The notes: generated by a model not told the origin, from the sequence alone. Positions 24,345 through 33,842 are shown, numbered from the stretch's first letter. The stretch is 64,000 bases of DNA from Clostridium sp. (GCA_031275405.1 JAISOV010000046.1:86212-150211); one strand, 5' to 3'. Program-made: numbers and translations.

Positions 24345-25757
24345 CTACGGTACGGCGGTTCCCTTCTGCCGGGCTTCCCGCACGTTTCCATGATAGTCGG
24401 TGACGACCCGCAGGTTCGGGCCGGCTTCAAAGACCTTGCGCCCGTTGATGTAGGCGGTTCCGCCCCTTCCGGTGTTTTCCATGCGCAGTACCCAGTCTCC
24501 CCAGACCTGCTCATAGCTGCTTTCCGCAGCTCCGGAGGTTCCCCAGTACAGGCACTCTCTTTCCACATGGACGCCGTACATTCGGGAAAGGTATTCCAGC
24601 ACGGACAGCATGGCCGGCCCATAAGCATCCTGCTCTCCTTCCAGAGAAACAGCGGAGGGAACCCCGGTAAACGGATCGTACTGCTGCACGAAGACACCCT
24701 TTTTCCCGATTGCCTCAAACAGCTTCCTGCCTAGCTGCGGGATGAGGTATTCATATCCGTAATTTTCCAGTGCGCGGATGGCCCTCTGGTAGGTCAGCGC
24801 TTCCACCTGTCCGCTCCAGTTGTTCGTGGTAACATTCCGGAACAAGGGGTCGTTCACCGCCACGGAGGGCAGGGGCATCGGCGTCCAGAATTCTTCCGGG
24901 TTCAGCAGATGTTCCTTGACGAACCGCTCCGCCATGGCAGGGGTCAGGCTGTGCCAGTACATCGCCCGCAGATTGTTGTGGAGCAGCGTCGGGAGGATCC
25001 GGTGGTTCTTGTCGCGGTCAAAGTAGGCGCCTCTTTCCTCCGACCAGAGGTACGCCTTCATGTGAGCCTGTACGTCTTTCGCTTTCCGCGCCCAGAAAAG
25101 CGCTTTGCGGTCATCCCGGTTGATCCGGCTGATCTCCGACAGGGTTTCTCTGGCGGAATAAGACCAGCTCATCATGTCCATCGAGGCCATAGGAACCACC
25201 CGGCAGCCCTGGGGCGGCGTTTCCTCCGCCCACGCGTCCGGAGCGTCTCCGTACCGTAGAGCGTGGTCTTCCCCGGTGTCGTATCTGCACCAGGTCTCCA
25301 GACAGCCGTCGCCGTCGGAATCCCGTACCCGCCACAGGTATGCGTCGAATTTTTCCAGAGCGGCATAGAGCAGATCCAGGTAAGCCTGATCTTTCCCCAT
25401 CAGATAGTACATGTTCAAGGCGGGAGCCGGAAAGCAGAATCCTTGGAATTTGTTGAACTGCGGCGTCAGCACACCGTCTATCATGGCAATGCTCCCGGGA
25501 AGGCGCCCGTCCTCCCTCTGGCATTCCATGAACAGCAGCTGATTGTGGAAGCCCGCCTCCATGTTTCGTTTGGCGTACATTTCCCCGCCCATCGGCTGGG
25601 TTTCCAGCCATATTTTTTCATATCCTCCCCCTTCGATCAGGACTGTGCGCCCGGCAAAGTCTTTCAGGTTTTGGAGGCATTTTTCTTCCGCAAGACAAAA
25701 AAGCGACTGCAGCAGCTCGTCCGAGGTCTGAAAAGATACGCTGGTATTCTGGATCAT
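24345..25757 (-). CDS. Intracellular (alpha/alpha)6 glycoside hydrolase, MGH1/GH63-like
   Basis: A 470-residue protein without signal peptide. Features typical of the GH63/GH37 clan barrel are GCLETWCRYDTGEDHALRYG, the acidic DDRKALFWARKAKDV helix, NNWSGQVEALTYQRAIRALE and QYDPFTGVPSAVS. The NCBI label for close relatives is 'MGH1-like glycoside hydrolase domain', given from memory. Substrate is unknown. The start overlaps the GH43 stop by 4 bp, so it belongs to the ABC-GH43 operon and probably acts on the same imported oligosaccharide. It is followed by a hairpin. Confidence 0.75.
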   Translation of the reverse strand: MIQNTSVSFQTSDELLQSLFCLAEEKCLQNLKDFAGRTVLIEGGGYEKIWLETQPMGGEMYAKRNMEAGFHNQLLFMECQREDGRLPGSIAMIDGVLTPQFNKFQGFCFPAPALNMYYLMGKDQAYLDLLYAALEKFDAYLWRVRDSDGDGCLETWCRYDTGEDHALRYGDAPDAWAEETPPQGCRVVPMASMDMMSWSYSARETLSEISRINRDDRKALFWARKAKDVQAHMKAYLWSEERGAYFDRDKNHRILPTLLHNNLRAMYWHSLTPAMAERFVKEHLLNPEEFWTPMPLPSVAVNDPLFRNVTTNNWSGQVEALTYQRAIRALENYGYEYLIPQLGRKLFEAIGKKGVFVQQYDPFTGVPSAVSLEGEQDAYGPAMLSVLEYLSRMYGVHVERECLYWGTSGAAESSYEQVWGDWVLRMENTGRGGTAYINGRKVFEAGPNLRVVTDYHGNVREARQKGTAVP

Positions 25758-27598
25758 CGTTTCTCCCCTCTGTCCGCCGCCGGAACATAAGCAACCGAAA
25801 AATACCGGAAATCCGCATACGCGCCCAGGCCCGCCATATCATGAACATACATTCCGAACTGCGCTCCGGTAAAGCCCCGGCAGTATTCGTCCGTCAGGAT
25901 TTCTGTCGTCGCGCCGCTGGCGGCGATTTTCCAGCCATCCATGGATGTTCCTTCCTCCATGGACGTTTCTTCCTCCATGGACGGTTCTTCCTCCATGGAC
26001 TTCCCTTCCTCCATGGACTTCCCTTCCTCCATGGACGTTCCTTCCTCCATGGACTTCCCTTCCTCCATGGACGTTCCTTCCTCCATGGACTTCCCTTCCT
26101 CCATGGACGGCCTTTCCCTTTTCTCCGTGGATGGCCGGAGCCGGTAAGAGAAGCTGACTTCCCGTCCGCCGCAGGACACCGTGGCGCGAAGCCCCAGGAT
26201 CTGCACAGAGCCGTTCATGGACGGTTCTTCCTCCATGGACGGTTCTTCCTCCATGGACTTCCCTTCCTCCATGGATGGCTCTTCCTCCATTGGTATGGGC
26301 GGTATCTCATCCGTGATCACGCCGTTGTCGCTTTTCAGCAAGACCAGAACCGCTTTCCCCTCTTCCGTCACCGTCTTGGCAAAGATATAAAAGTTCATGA
26401 CATCGTACACGTAGGCCAGCCCGGCAAGCTGCTCCGGGCATTCCGGCGAAAATTCCATTTCTGTTTCGGCTTCGGCCAGAACTTCCTGCTGCCGCACCGC
26501 CAGCAGGGAAACATGATGCCGGGAATTCATGGATTCCCGTCCGGTCAGCCGCAGATACCCTGCCCTTGCGGTAAGGCTGGCAAAAGATTCATAGGATACC
26601 CTCGGCGATACATAGGAAACATCCAAAGCCTGACCGGAAAAATCGTCGTAAAAACTAAGAACCCCGCTTCCTGCGGAAACCGCCCCTCCCTTTGGCTCTT
26701 CCACGGCAGTCCGGGCGTACCTCTCGCCCCCCGCCAGACGGAGCCATCCGTCCGGACTCCACTCCATCTTCTGGAGAGCGGTTTCCCTGCCGAGGACGCA
26801 CCGCTCCGTACCCTGTATGGGGCGGGCGCACAGATGTACCATGTACCATTCCCCAAGCGGCGTTTCCACCAGATCCGCGTGGCCGCATTTCTGCAAAGCC
26901 AAGGGGTCGCTTCTGTCGGAAGTCAGGATAGGGTTTTGGGGCGCCGTCTCAAAAGGCCCCCAGACGGTTTTCGCGCGGGCCAAGGAGACGCAGTGGTCGT
27001 ACCCGGTGCCGCCTTCCGCCGTCAGAAGATAATACCAGTCGCCGATATGGTACATATGAGGCCCTTCGGTGCAGCCGATCCCGGAGCCTGGATATACTTT
27101 TCTGCGCTCCCCGACCAGACGGAAAGTCTCCGGCTCTATTTCCTGCACCAGAATCCCTTGGAAGCCATGCACCATATTGATCAGGTATTTCTTTCCATCC
27201 AGGTCATGAAAAAGCGACGGGTCAAACCCTATGCTGTTCAGGTACACGGGATCCGACCACTCTGCGTCTATCTCCTTGGCGTACACCAGATAGTTGTGCG
27301 TGTTGTAATACCGCCCTTTTTTGGTCTTCGCGTCCGTGAACAGCAGATAAAAATAAATCCCGTCATAGCTTAGGCAGGGCGCCCACACTCCGCCGGAAGC
27401 AGGGTTCCCCAGCATGTTCAGCTGGGATTCCCTGCGCAGGGGAGACGGGATCTGCCGGAAAGTCTTCCAGTCACGGGAATGGAACAGCCGCACTCCCGGC
27501 CACCATTCAAAAGTAGAGGTCGCGATATAATAATCCTCTCCCACACGGAGGATACTGGGATCCGGACAAAAACCTCTTAAAATCGGATTGTGTATCAA
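25754..27598 (-). CDS. GH43 glycoside hydrolase (beta-xylosidase-like) interrupted by 6-residue repeats
   Basis: A 614-residue protein. Residues about 1-310 form the five-blade propeller with D13 (FCPDPSILR), D126 (GFDPSLFHD) and E178 (GCTEGPHMY) in the expected catalytic positions. The C-terminal beta-sandwich starts near FYDDFSGQALDVSYVSPRVS, the pattern of GH43 subfamily 11-like xylosidases. Two loops of that sandwich are expanded by runs of SMEEGK/SMEEEP hexapeptides (4 units and about 10 units), encoded by 18-bp tandem repeats; the sandwich continues on both sides, so the frame is maintained. No signal peptide. Operon with the ABC transporter genes upstream. Confidence 0.9.
   Translation of the reverse strand: MIHNPILRGFCPDPSILRVGEDYYIATSTFEWWPGVRLFHSRDWKTFRQIPSPLRRESQLNMLGNPASGGVWAPCLSYDGIYFYLLFTDAKTKKGRYYNTHNYLVYAKEIDAEWSDPVYLNSIGFDPSLFHDLDGKKYLINMVHGFQGILVQEIEPETFRLVGERRKVYPGSGIGCTEGPHMYHIGDWYYLLTAEGGTGYDHCVSLARAKTVWGPFETAPQNPILTSDRSDPLALQKCGHADLVETPLGEWYMVHLCARPIQGTERCVLGRETALQKMEWSPDGWLRLAGGERYARTAVEEPKGGAVSAGSGVLSFYDDFSGQALDVSYVSPRVSYESFASLTARAGYLRLTGRESMNSRHHVSLLAVRQQEVLAEAETEMEFSPECPEQLAGLAYVYDVMNFYIFAKTVTEEGKAVLVLLKSDNGVITDEIPPIPMEEEPSMEEGKSMEEEPSMEEEPSMNGSVQILGLRATVSCGGREVSFSYRLRPSTEKRERPSMEEGKSMEEGTSMEEGKSMEEGTSMEEGKSMEEGKSMEEEPSMEEETSMEEGTSMDGWKIAASGATTEILTDEYCRGFTGAQFGMYVHDMAGLGAYADFRYFSVAYVPAADRGEKR
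25938..26117. repeat. Ten tandem 18-bp units inside the GH43 gene
   Basis: Ten head-to-tail 18-bp units (plus-strand consensus TCCATGGACNTYCCTTCC). Each has CCATGG. Because 18 is a multiple of three the gene frame is kept. Minus-strand translation is SMEEGK, SMEEGT, SMEEEP or SMEEET per unit. Confidence 0.95.
26214..26293. repeat. Four tandem 18-bp units plus a partial one, same family
   Basis: Units at 26214-26231, 26232-26249, 26250-26267 and 26268-26285, then a decayed TCCATTGG. They are the same 18-mer family as 25938-26117, separated from it by about 96 bp of normal GH43 sequence. Confidence 0.9.
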
Positions 27599-27621
27599 AG
27601 TTCTCTCCTCTCAGGAATACA

Positions 27622-27655
27622 AAGAAAACCGCGCCGCATGGACGCAGTTTTCTTT
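27622..27655 (-). terminator. Intercistronic hairpin after the first substrate-binding protein gene
   Basis: Arms AAGAAAAC-GCG and CGC-GTTTTCTT fold with one mismatch on each side and a short loop. It separates the SBP stop from the GH43 start (93 bp gap). It may attenuate read-through or stabilise the SBP message. Confidence 0.6.
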
Positions 27656-27691
27656 CCATCTGATCGCTTACTAAGAACCTTGGAAGCGTTC

Positions 27692-29098
27692 TTACTTCGC
27701 AATCAATTCCTTCATCAGTTTCAGTGTTTCAGCGGCGGCGGCAGCGCTGTCAATCCTGCCCGCCCGCAGTCTTTCACCGATTTTGGCCAGTCCATCGACA
27801 AATTCTTGGTCGTTTGGCAGGTTCAAGCCCTGCGGAACGGTTCCGATCGTGTCCAGAACATCATAATAAGCGTAGATTTTCTTGCTTGTTTCGCTGGCTT
27901 CGCCGGAAATCGCTTCACGAACGGCGGGAGAAGCCGGAACGCCCCGGCTGGTTCCCATGATTCTGCCGGCTTCCACACTGGTCGTCAGATAGTTCATGAA
28001 CAGTACAGCCGCTTCTTTGTTTTTGCTGTTTTTGTTCAGGCAAATAGTCTGACTAAGCTGAAGAACCAAAGCTTTGTTGGCTCCCGCCGGAGGCGCTACA
28101 AGAGAGATTTCATCCGTGGTCGCTCCCTGATAGCCGTCCAACTGATTGCTCCAGATAATACCAAACAGAGCCTTGCCTGCGGTAATCGCGGAAGTGTCCG
28201 CTCCGGTTTCGGCATAAGTTGCCGTCGTATCCTTGTCGGGAACTACGCCGTCGGCGCGAAGACCTTCCCAAATGTCAAACCACTTTGTCAGTGTCTCTTC
28301 CGTAGCGGTCGTCGTGGTCCCGTCATAGATCGTTTCGCCGTTTTGCGTCAGAAAATAGCTGATAAAGTTGGCCTGATTGGTGGCGTTGTCGGCAAAAGGG
28401 TACACCCCTTCCGGCAGCTTGTCCTTGATATCTTTGCCGTACTGGATAAACTCCTCCCATGTCCAATCATCCTTGGGTAACTCCACACCCGCAGCCTCCA
28501 ACACGGTTTGGTTGTAGATCATCGCGAGCGCGTTGGTCCCCAGGCTCACGCCGTACAGATCACCGTTTGCCGCCGAAACGGCGGTAATGCCGGAAGCATC
28601 GAATTTTGCAGGGTCGTCGATCTGAAGCAGATTGCCCTCATACTGATTCAGCACTTCAAGATACTGCACATAATCAGGCCAGTTCCCTCCCAGAGTAAAC
28701 AGATCGGGTCCCGCGCCGGACGCTAACTGCGGGTCGATGATCGCAAGGTGGTCGGGGGTGCCGCCGTTAGGCTGTCCAACGACCGTGATTTCGGGATAGG
28801 CCTTTTGGAACTCGTCGATCACTTCCTGTTGCAGCGCGGCGCGTTCGTCATTGCCCCACCAACCGAAAGAAATTTCAGCGGGTCCGCCCGTGTAAGTGGG
28901 CAAACCATCCGCCCGGGCTTCCGGAGCCGGTTCTTCGGCAGGCTCTGCTGCCGACTCGACGGGCGTGGTATCGACCGCCTGGGAAGAGGCGCCTTGCGTC
29001 GTGGTGTCGTCCTTGCTGCCGCAGGCCGCCAAAGCGAAGGCGAATACCAGTAAGGTTGCGACCATTGCCGTGAAACGTTTGGATTTCATCTTTTTCAT
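27692..29098 (-). CDS. Sugar ABC transporter substrate-binding lipoprotein (family 1)
   Basis: A 468-residue protein. The signal MKKMKSKRFTAMVATLLVFA leads to the lipobox LAAC with C26, then a serine/threonine/acid-rich linker and a two-lobe binding protein (ISFGWWGNDERAALQQEVID, FQKAYPEITVVGQPNGGTPD, then a C-terminal NQLDGYQGATTDEISLVAPP). It captures an oligosaccharide outside the membrane for the two permeases encoded upstream. The ATG is five bases after AGGAGG. A strong hairpin follows the stop. The ATPase is not in the window, so a shared MsmK-type ATPase encoded elsewhere is likely. Confidence 0.92.
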   Translation of the reverse strand: MKKMKSKRFTAMVATLLVFAFALAACGSKDDTTTQGASSQAVDTTPVESAAEPAEEPAPEARADGLPTYTGGPAEISFGWWGNDERAALQQEVIDEFQKAYPEITVVGQPNGGTPDHLAIIDPQLASGAGPDLFTLGGNWPDYVQYLEVLNQYEGNLLQIDDPAKFDASGITAVSAANGDLYGVSLGTNALAMIYNQTVLEAAGVELPKDDWTWEEFIQYGKDIKDKLPEGVYPFADNATNQANFISYFLTQNGETIYDGTTTTATEETLTKWFDIWEGLRADGVVPDKDTTATYAETGADTSAITAGKALFGIIWSNQLDGYQGATTDEISLVAPPAGANKALVLQLSQTICLNKNSKNKEAAVLFMNYLTTSVEAGRIMGTSRGVPASPAVREAISGEASETSKKIYAYYDVLDTIGTVPQGLNLPNDQEFVDGLAKIGERLRAGRIDSAAAAAETLKLMKELIAK

Positions 29099-29143
29099 CT
29101 TTTCCTCCTATTGATGATGTTTTCTTTTTTATATGAAGGGTTG

Positions 29144-30001
29144 TCAGCCCTTAATACCGGAAGTAGCGATCCCCTGCACGAAATACTTCTGCAAGGAGAA
29201 GAACAGCACGAAGCACGGAATCATCGCCAAGCTAGACATAGCCAACACGTTTCCCCACTGGGAGACGGCGCCCGAATCGCCGACGAACGTCCGAAGAGCA
29301 CGGGATACGGTAAATTTTGCGGGCGACGACAGATACAGCAGCTGGTTGAAAAAGTCGTCCCACGTCCACAAAAACGTAAACAGCGCAGTGGTAATCATCG
29401 CGGGTGTGGCGAGAGGGATAATAATGCGGAAGAAAATACCAATCTTGCCGCAGCCGTCAATCGTCGCCGCTTCGTCTAAATCTTTTGGAAGACCGCGTAT
29501 AAACTGCACGAGCAGGAATACGAAGAACGCGTCCGTCGCCAAAAACTTCGGCGCGATAATCGGCAGATAGAGCGCCGAGTCAATCCAGTGGAACGCGTTA
29601 AACATCATATAGCGCGGTATGGTGACGACATGTCCCGGCAACATCAGGGTCATCATCATCATCGCGAACCAAAATGCCCTCAGCTTAAAGCTGAGCCGCC
29701 CGAAGGCATATGCCGCCATCGTACAGGAGAAAAGATTCGCGACGACGCAAACCAGACAGATGATGAGTGAATTGCGGAAGAACACGCCGAAACTCACGCC
29801 CGCGTAGCCTTTCCAGCCCGCCACATAGTTCTCAACGGTCCACACCTTGGGAATGAGACTGGGATCACTGAAAATCATATTGTTGGGCTTGAACGAATTC
29901 AAGACCAACCAGATAACGGGGTAAAGCATAATCATTCCCAGCAAAATGATAAATACATGCGTGACACCGGCTGCGATAAGCCCTTTTGTTTTCCTCGTCA
30001 T
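29144..30001 (-). CDS. Carbohydrate ABC transporter permease (MalG-like)
   Basis: The product (about 285 residues from the ATG at 30001) has six transmembrane helices and the EAA loop LPKDLDEAATIDGCGKIGIF that contacts the ATPase. C-terminus QKYFVQGIATSGIKG is the standard MalG-type end. A longer frame upstream would need a TTG start and encodes residues not seen in the family; the ribosome site for 30001 is weak. It pairs with the permease encoded 156 bp upstream and the SBP 45 bp downstream. Confidence 0.9.
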   Translation of the reverse strand: MTRKTKGLIAAGVTHVFIILLGMIMLYPVIWLVLNSFKPNNMIFSDPSLIPKVWTVENYVAGWKGYAGVSFGVFFRNSLIICLVCVVANLFSCTMAAYAFGRLSFKLRAFWFAMMMMTLMLPGHVVTIPRYMMFNAFHWIDSALYLPIIAPKFLATDAFFVFLLVQFIRGLPKDLDEAATIDGCGKIGIFFRIIIPLATPAMITTALFTFLWTWDDFFNQLLYLSSPAKFTVSRALRTFVGDSGAVSQWGNVLAMSSLAMIPCFVLFFSLQKYFVQGIATSGIKG

Positions 30002-30157
30002 AGCAACAAACCATGCCTTTCCATAGCTGCAACCCGTAAGCCGCAGATACAAAGCCCCGTGTGAAAGCTTGCTCTCTCACATGACTATGGCCACCCTTGC
30101 CGACAAAACTCCCGTTTTGAAAACGGCCTTCTTTCCAAACGAATGATTCCCCCTTAA

Positions 30158-31081
30158 TTATTCCCCGGTTCCGTAAGATACCCACGTGTCCGAGGTACGG
30201 AAAACGATGGCGGTGAAGAATGCGATAATCAACAGCAACACCCACGCCATTGCCGACGCATAGCTCAAGTCATGATAAACAAAGCCCTTGTTGTACAGGT
30301 GCAGTGTGTAAAACAACGTAGAGTCAAGCGGACCGCCTTTTCCCCCGCTTATGATATACGCCTGCGTAAACGATTGGAACGCCGAAATCATTTGCATGAT
30401 CAAATTAAACAGAATAACGGGCGAAAGTGACGGTATCGTAATCGAAAAGAATTGTTGCGTCTTGCTGGCGCCGTCAATTGCCGCCGCTTCGTAATAGTCG
30501 GAAGGGATCTGTTTCAGCCCCGCCAAAAAGATAATCATGGACGAGCCGAATTGCCATACCGTAAGCAGCACAAGCGTTCCTAACGCGTATTTTTCATTGG
30601 AGATCCAACCGGGCAAATCAGCGGCTTCCACACCGGGGATCAGCGCCAGCAATCCGTTCATAACACCGTCCTTCGCGAACAGCTTGCGCCACAGCACAGC
30701 GATTGCCACAGACCCTCCCAGCAATGTCGGAATATAATACACCGCACGGTAAAACGGCAAAAAACGCAGTTTTTTGTTCATCAGCACCGCTATGAACAAC
30801 GCGAAAACGAGCTTCGTCGGCACGGACACGAATACATAGAAGAACGTAACGGACAGTGATTTCAGATACGCGGGGTCGTCGGTGAACATCTCGATGTAAT
30901 TGCCGAAACCGATAAACTTTGCCCCGTCGGGGTTGGTAAATACATAATCGGTAAAGCTCAAAACCAGCGAATAAACCATCGGAAATGCCGTCAGCACCAG
31001 AAAGCCGATCAGCCACGGCGCGAGGAAGAGATAACCTACCGCATTTTTTTTGAAAGAACCCTTGATAGCGTGTGCTTTCAT
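30158..31081 (-). CDS. Sugar ABC transporter permease (MalF-like)
   Basis: A 307-residue protein with six transmembrane segments, beginning AVGYLFLAPWLIGFLVLTAF, and an EAA loop IPSDYYEAAAIDGASKTQQF. It forms the channel with the MalG-like partner encoded just downstream. The ATG follows AAAGGGG by nine bases. First gene of the operon running through SBP, GH43 and the (alpha/alpha)6 hydrolase; it is transcribed away from the AraC-type regulator, a likely control arrangement. Confidence 0.92.
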   Translation of the reverse strand: MKAHAIKGSFKKNAVGYLFLAPWLIGFLVLTAFPMVYSLVLSFTDYVFTNPDGAKFIGFGNYIEMFTDDPAYLKSLSVTFFYVFVSVPTKLVFALFIAVLMNKKLRFLPFYRAVYYIPTLLGGSVAIAVLWRKLFAKDGVMNGLLALIPGVEAADLPGWISNEKYALGTLVLLTVWQFGSSMIIFLAGLKQIPSDYYEAAAIDGASKTQQFFSITIPSLSPVILFNLIMQMISAFQSFTQAYIISGGKGGPLDSTLFYTLHLYNKGFVYHDLSYASAMAWVLLLIIAFFTAIVFRTSDTWVSYGTGE

Positions 31082-31229
31082 AAAAAGTAACCCCTTTCTG
31101 TTTCTGAACGCAGCCTAAATTACAAGTTTATTTTATCCTCCGTTCCCCATAAATACTACTAAAATAATATGCATTTTGTATAAAATCTACTGTTTTTTTG
31201 CCTTCTCTTAAAATTTTGACCGTTACATC

Positions 31230-31258
31230 TTGCGCTTATGACAATTGGGTGGTATAAT
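31230..31258 (+). promoter_or_regulatory. Probable promoter of the AraC-type regulator
   Basis: TTGCGC (31230-31235), 17-bp spacer, perfect TATAAT (31253-31258). The leader would be about 215 bases. The 400-bp divergent region should also hold the ABC operon promoter, which I could not place with confidence. Confidence 0.55.
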
Positions 31259-31482
31259 TCAACAACCGGATCCTTGCGGGAAGTCCTGTTTTTATAGGCT
31301 TTCACTACCGTTATTTTCGCAAGGCCCACGCGGAACGGCAGGCAGGCTCCTTCCTTTACGCCTTGGGGCTGACCAAAAATCCTTATTTTGGAAAGACTCA
31401 TGGGAAATGACCGGGCTTTTCTTCTTGCAGCAAAGTGTTTCTTCCTGAGTTGATGCCGACAGCGGCAGAACGGAGCGTCACG

Positions 31483-32511
31483 ATGTATCGATATGCGGAA
31501 TATCCGGCTTTGCCCGGCGGCTGCCAGGCGTCCGAAAATCTTTCCATGGAAGAACCGCTTCCGGCCCGACCGGCACAGGAGACGCAGCCGGTCGGCGACG
31601 TTCCTTTTCCGGACAATGCCGACCATGGGATCTATATTGAAAAACAGGTGCGGGTTCCTACTTTTACCATGTCTTATGAGCATTTTCATCCTTATTTGGA
31701 AATTTTCTACTTACAGACTGGCAGCTGTATCTATTATGTAAGAAATACGCTCTACCACCTGACGGCGGGGGATATTTTCATCGTCGCTCCCGGGGATTCG
31801 CACTGCACCCAGTATGAAGGGCTGGTCGCCTGTGAACGGATCGTGGTCTACTGCAAGCCGGAAGCGGTATCCTCGCACTTCTGGCTTGCGCACCCGGACA
31901 TCCGGGAGAAGCTGGCGCGTTCCGGAAAAGTCGTTCTGGTCAAAAAAGGGAAGCTTCTGATGGAGGGCCTGCTGTGCCGGATGCTGGAGGAGAACAACCT
32001 TCCGGACGAATATTCCTATGAATTCCTGACGCTCCTGACCATGGAACTGCTGCTCTGTATCAAGCGAGGCGGGATCTTCGTCTATGAGCAGATCAGGAAC
32101 AACAGCAGCATCAGCATGGACATCGAGGAAGTCCTGCATTATATCGCCCAGAACTACGCCTTGCCCCTGACCTTGGAGGAAGTCGCCTGCCAGATCAGCC
32201 TGGCGCCTACTTACCTTTCCCGGAAATTCAAAAAAGTCACCGGAGTGACTTTCAAGGAGTATGTGAATTACATCCGGATCCGGCAGGCGTGTCAGGCGCT
32301 CCTGACCACGGACGACTCGATCACCAAGATCGCGCTGAACTGCGGCTTCAACAGCAGCAATTATTTCAAGGACATCTTCCGCAAGATAAACGGAATCTCC
32401 CCTAGGGCCTACCGCAAGCAGTCCAAATCCTATTCCTTTGCCAACGGGCCGGTGAAACCCGCTTTTTCCCTCACCGGAGCCGAACACACATACTCGGAGG
32501 TTTCCTTATGA
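31483..32511 (+). CDS. AraC family regulator with cupin sensor domain
   Basis: The product (about 342 residues from the ATG at 31483, GGAG seven bases upstream) has an N-terminal cupin-like domain (YEHFHPYLEIFYLQTGSCIY, HLTAGDIFIVAPGDSHC) and a C-terminal double helix-turn-helix: TLEEVACQISLAPTYLSRKF, then DSITKIALNCGFNSSNYFKD and FRKINGISPRAYRK. Such regulators usually sense a sugar and activate the neighbouring transport and hydrolase genes. It is coupled by ATGA to the GH28 gene and divergent from the ABC-GH43 operon. Longer upstream starts (GTG 31435, ATG 31453) lack ribosome sites. Confidence 0.9.
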   Translation: MYRYAEYPALPGGCQASENLSMEEPLPARPAQETQPVGDVPFPDNADHGIYIEKQVRVPTFTMSYEHFHPYLEIFYLQTGSCIYYVRNTLYHLTAGDIFIVAPGDSHCTQYEGLVACERIVVYCKPEAVSSHFWLAHPDIREKLARSGKVVLVKKGKLLMEGLLCRMLEENNLPDEYSYEFLTLLTMELLLCIKRGGIFVYEQIRNNSSISMDIEEVLHYIAQNYALPLTLEEVACQISLAPTYLSRKFKKVTGVTFKEYVNYIRIRQACQALLTTDDSITKIALNCGFNSSNYFKDIFRKINGISPRAYRKQSKSYSFANGPVKPAFSLTGAEHTYSEVSL

Positions 32512-33842
32512 TTTACAACGTACTGCACTACGGCGCGACAGGCGACGGCACGACTAACGACGCGCCCGCCATACAGGCGGCCATTGACCACTGCGCCGCG
32601 AGCGGCGGCGGACGCGTGCTGCTGCCCGGCGGAGCGACCTACCGCTCCGGCTCCCTGATCCTGCGCTCTTTCGTGGAGCTTCATCTGGAGGCGGGCGCAG
32701 TCCTCAAAGGCAGCGACCGCCTTGAGGATTATGACCTGTTCGGTTCCGACCGGCCGGCCGCTACGGAGCTTTCCGCGCCGACTTACCAGAACTGCGAATA
32801 CAGCGGGATGCCGACCCTGTTTTTCCTCTACGCAAAGGACAGCGAGTCCGTCTCCGTCACCGGACTGGGCAGGATCGACGGGAACGAAAAAATCTTCTAC
32901 GGCGCCGTCACCCCTTGGCACATCGAGGGCGCTTTTTATCCCCGTGTGCCGCTCCTGTTCCTGGAAAACATTACTCATCTGACCCTCCTGCATGTGACGC
33001 TGACCGGGAGCGCTTTCTGGACGACCCACATGGTGGGCTGTAATGACGTGCTGATCGACGGGATCCGTATCCTGAACAATCTGCGCCTTGCCAACTGCGA
33101 CGGGATCGACCCGGACCACTGCCGGAACGTGCGGATCACCAACTGCCATATCGAGACCGCCGACGACTGCATCGTCTTCAAGAACACTGCCGCCGCCCTG
33201 CGGTACGGTTCCTGTGAAAATATCCTGGTGTCCGGCTGCACCTTGATTTCCACCAGCGCCGCGATCAAGTTCGGCACGGAGAGCGAGGCTCCTTTCCGCA
33301 ACATCACGGTGACAAACTGCTGTATCAGCCGCTCCAACCGCGGGATCTCTTTAATGCTGCGCGATAAAGGACTGATCGAGAACGTGACGTTCTCCAACCT
33401 GAACATCGACACCCGCCTTTTTTCCACCCTGCACTGGTGGGGGGAGGCGGAACCGATCGCCATCACCGCCGTCAGAAGAAGCGCGGACGCCCCTGTGGGA
33501 ACCATCTCCGGGATCCGTTTCCGAAACATCAACTGTATCAGCGAAAAGGGGATCCTGCTGTACGGGGATGAGTCGCACAACATCACCGACGTCACTTTTG
33601 ACAGCGTGTCTATCCGGCTGGAAAAAAAGACTGACTGGCCCCGGAAATTCCATGACCTTCGCCCCTGCGCGATGGACTGCGATATGCTGCCCGGCGCCGT
33701 GAACGCGGTCTTCGCCCGCCATGCCGACCAGGTCAGGATGGAGGGGATCAAGGTCAGCATCGCGCCGCAGCTGCTGGAACAGATGGGACAGGTCTTTGAC
33801 GTGGCGGAGTGCGAAGGGTTTACGATGACACAGAGGTACTGA
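32508..33842 (+). CDS. GH28 family hydrolase, polygalacturonase-like
   Basis: A 444-residue beta-helix enzyme without signal peptide. It opens with the pectate-lyase-3 type GATGDGTTNDAPAIQAAIDH, and has the GH28 catalytic motifs NCDGIDPDHC and TADDCIVFKNT, and the KFGTES strand. Intracellular GH28 proteins act on imported oligogalacturonides or, in some gut bacteria, other uronic-acid glycans. It overlaps the araC stop by 4 bp, so regulator and hydrolase are made together. Substrate assignment is inference. Confidence 0.88.
   Translation: MIYNVLHYGATGDGTTNDAPAIQAAIDHCAASGGGRVLLPGGATYRSGSLILRSFVELHLEAGAVLKGSDRLEDYDLFGSDRPAATELSAPTYQNCEYSGMPTLFFLYAKDSESVSVTGLGRIDGNEKIFYGAVTPWHIEGAFYPRVPLLFLENITHLTLLHVTLTGSAFWTTHMVGCNDVLIDGIRILNNLRLANCDGIDPDHCRNVRITNCHIETADDCIVFKNTAAALRYGSCENILVSGCTLISTSAAIKFGTESEAPFRNITVTNCCISRSNRGISLMLRDKGLIENVTFSNLNIDTRLFSTLHWWGEAEPIAITAVRRSADAPVGTISGIRFRNINCISEKGILLYGDESHNITDVTFDSVSIRLEKKTDWPRKFHDLRPCAMDCDMLPGAVNAVFARHADQVRMEGIKVSIAPQLLEQMGQVFDVAECEGFTMTQRY

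Noticed and set aside
25938..26293. Possible CRISPR-like repeat array
   Set aside because: Units are contiguous without spacers and encode part of GH43.
25841..27373. Plus-strand frames through the GH43 repeats, including periodic MDVPSS and PPWTSL proteins
   Set aside because: They are the reverse reading of the 18-bp repeat and of GH43; the GH43 frame carries the catalytic residues.
29865..30245. 126-codon minus frame spanning the gap between the two permease genes
   Set aside because: It overlaps both permease frames and has no domain; the 156-bp gap itself shows no supported gene.
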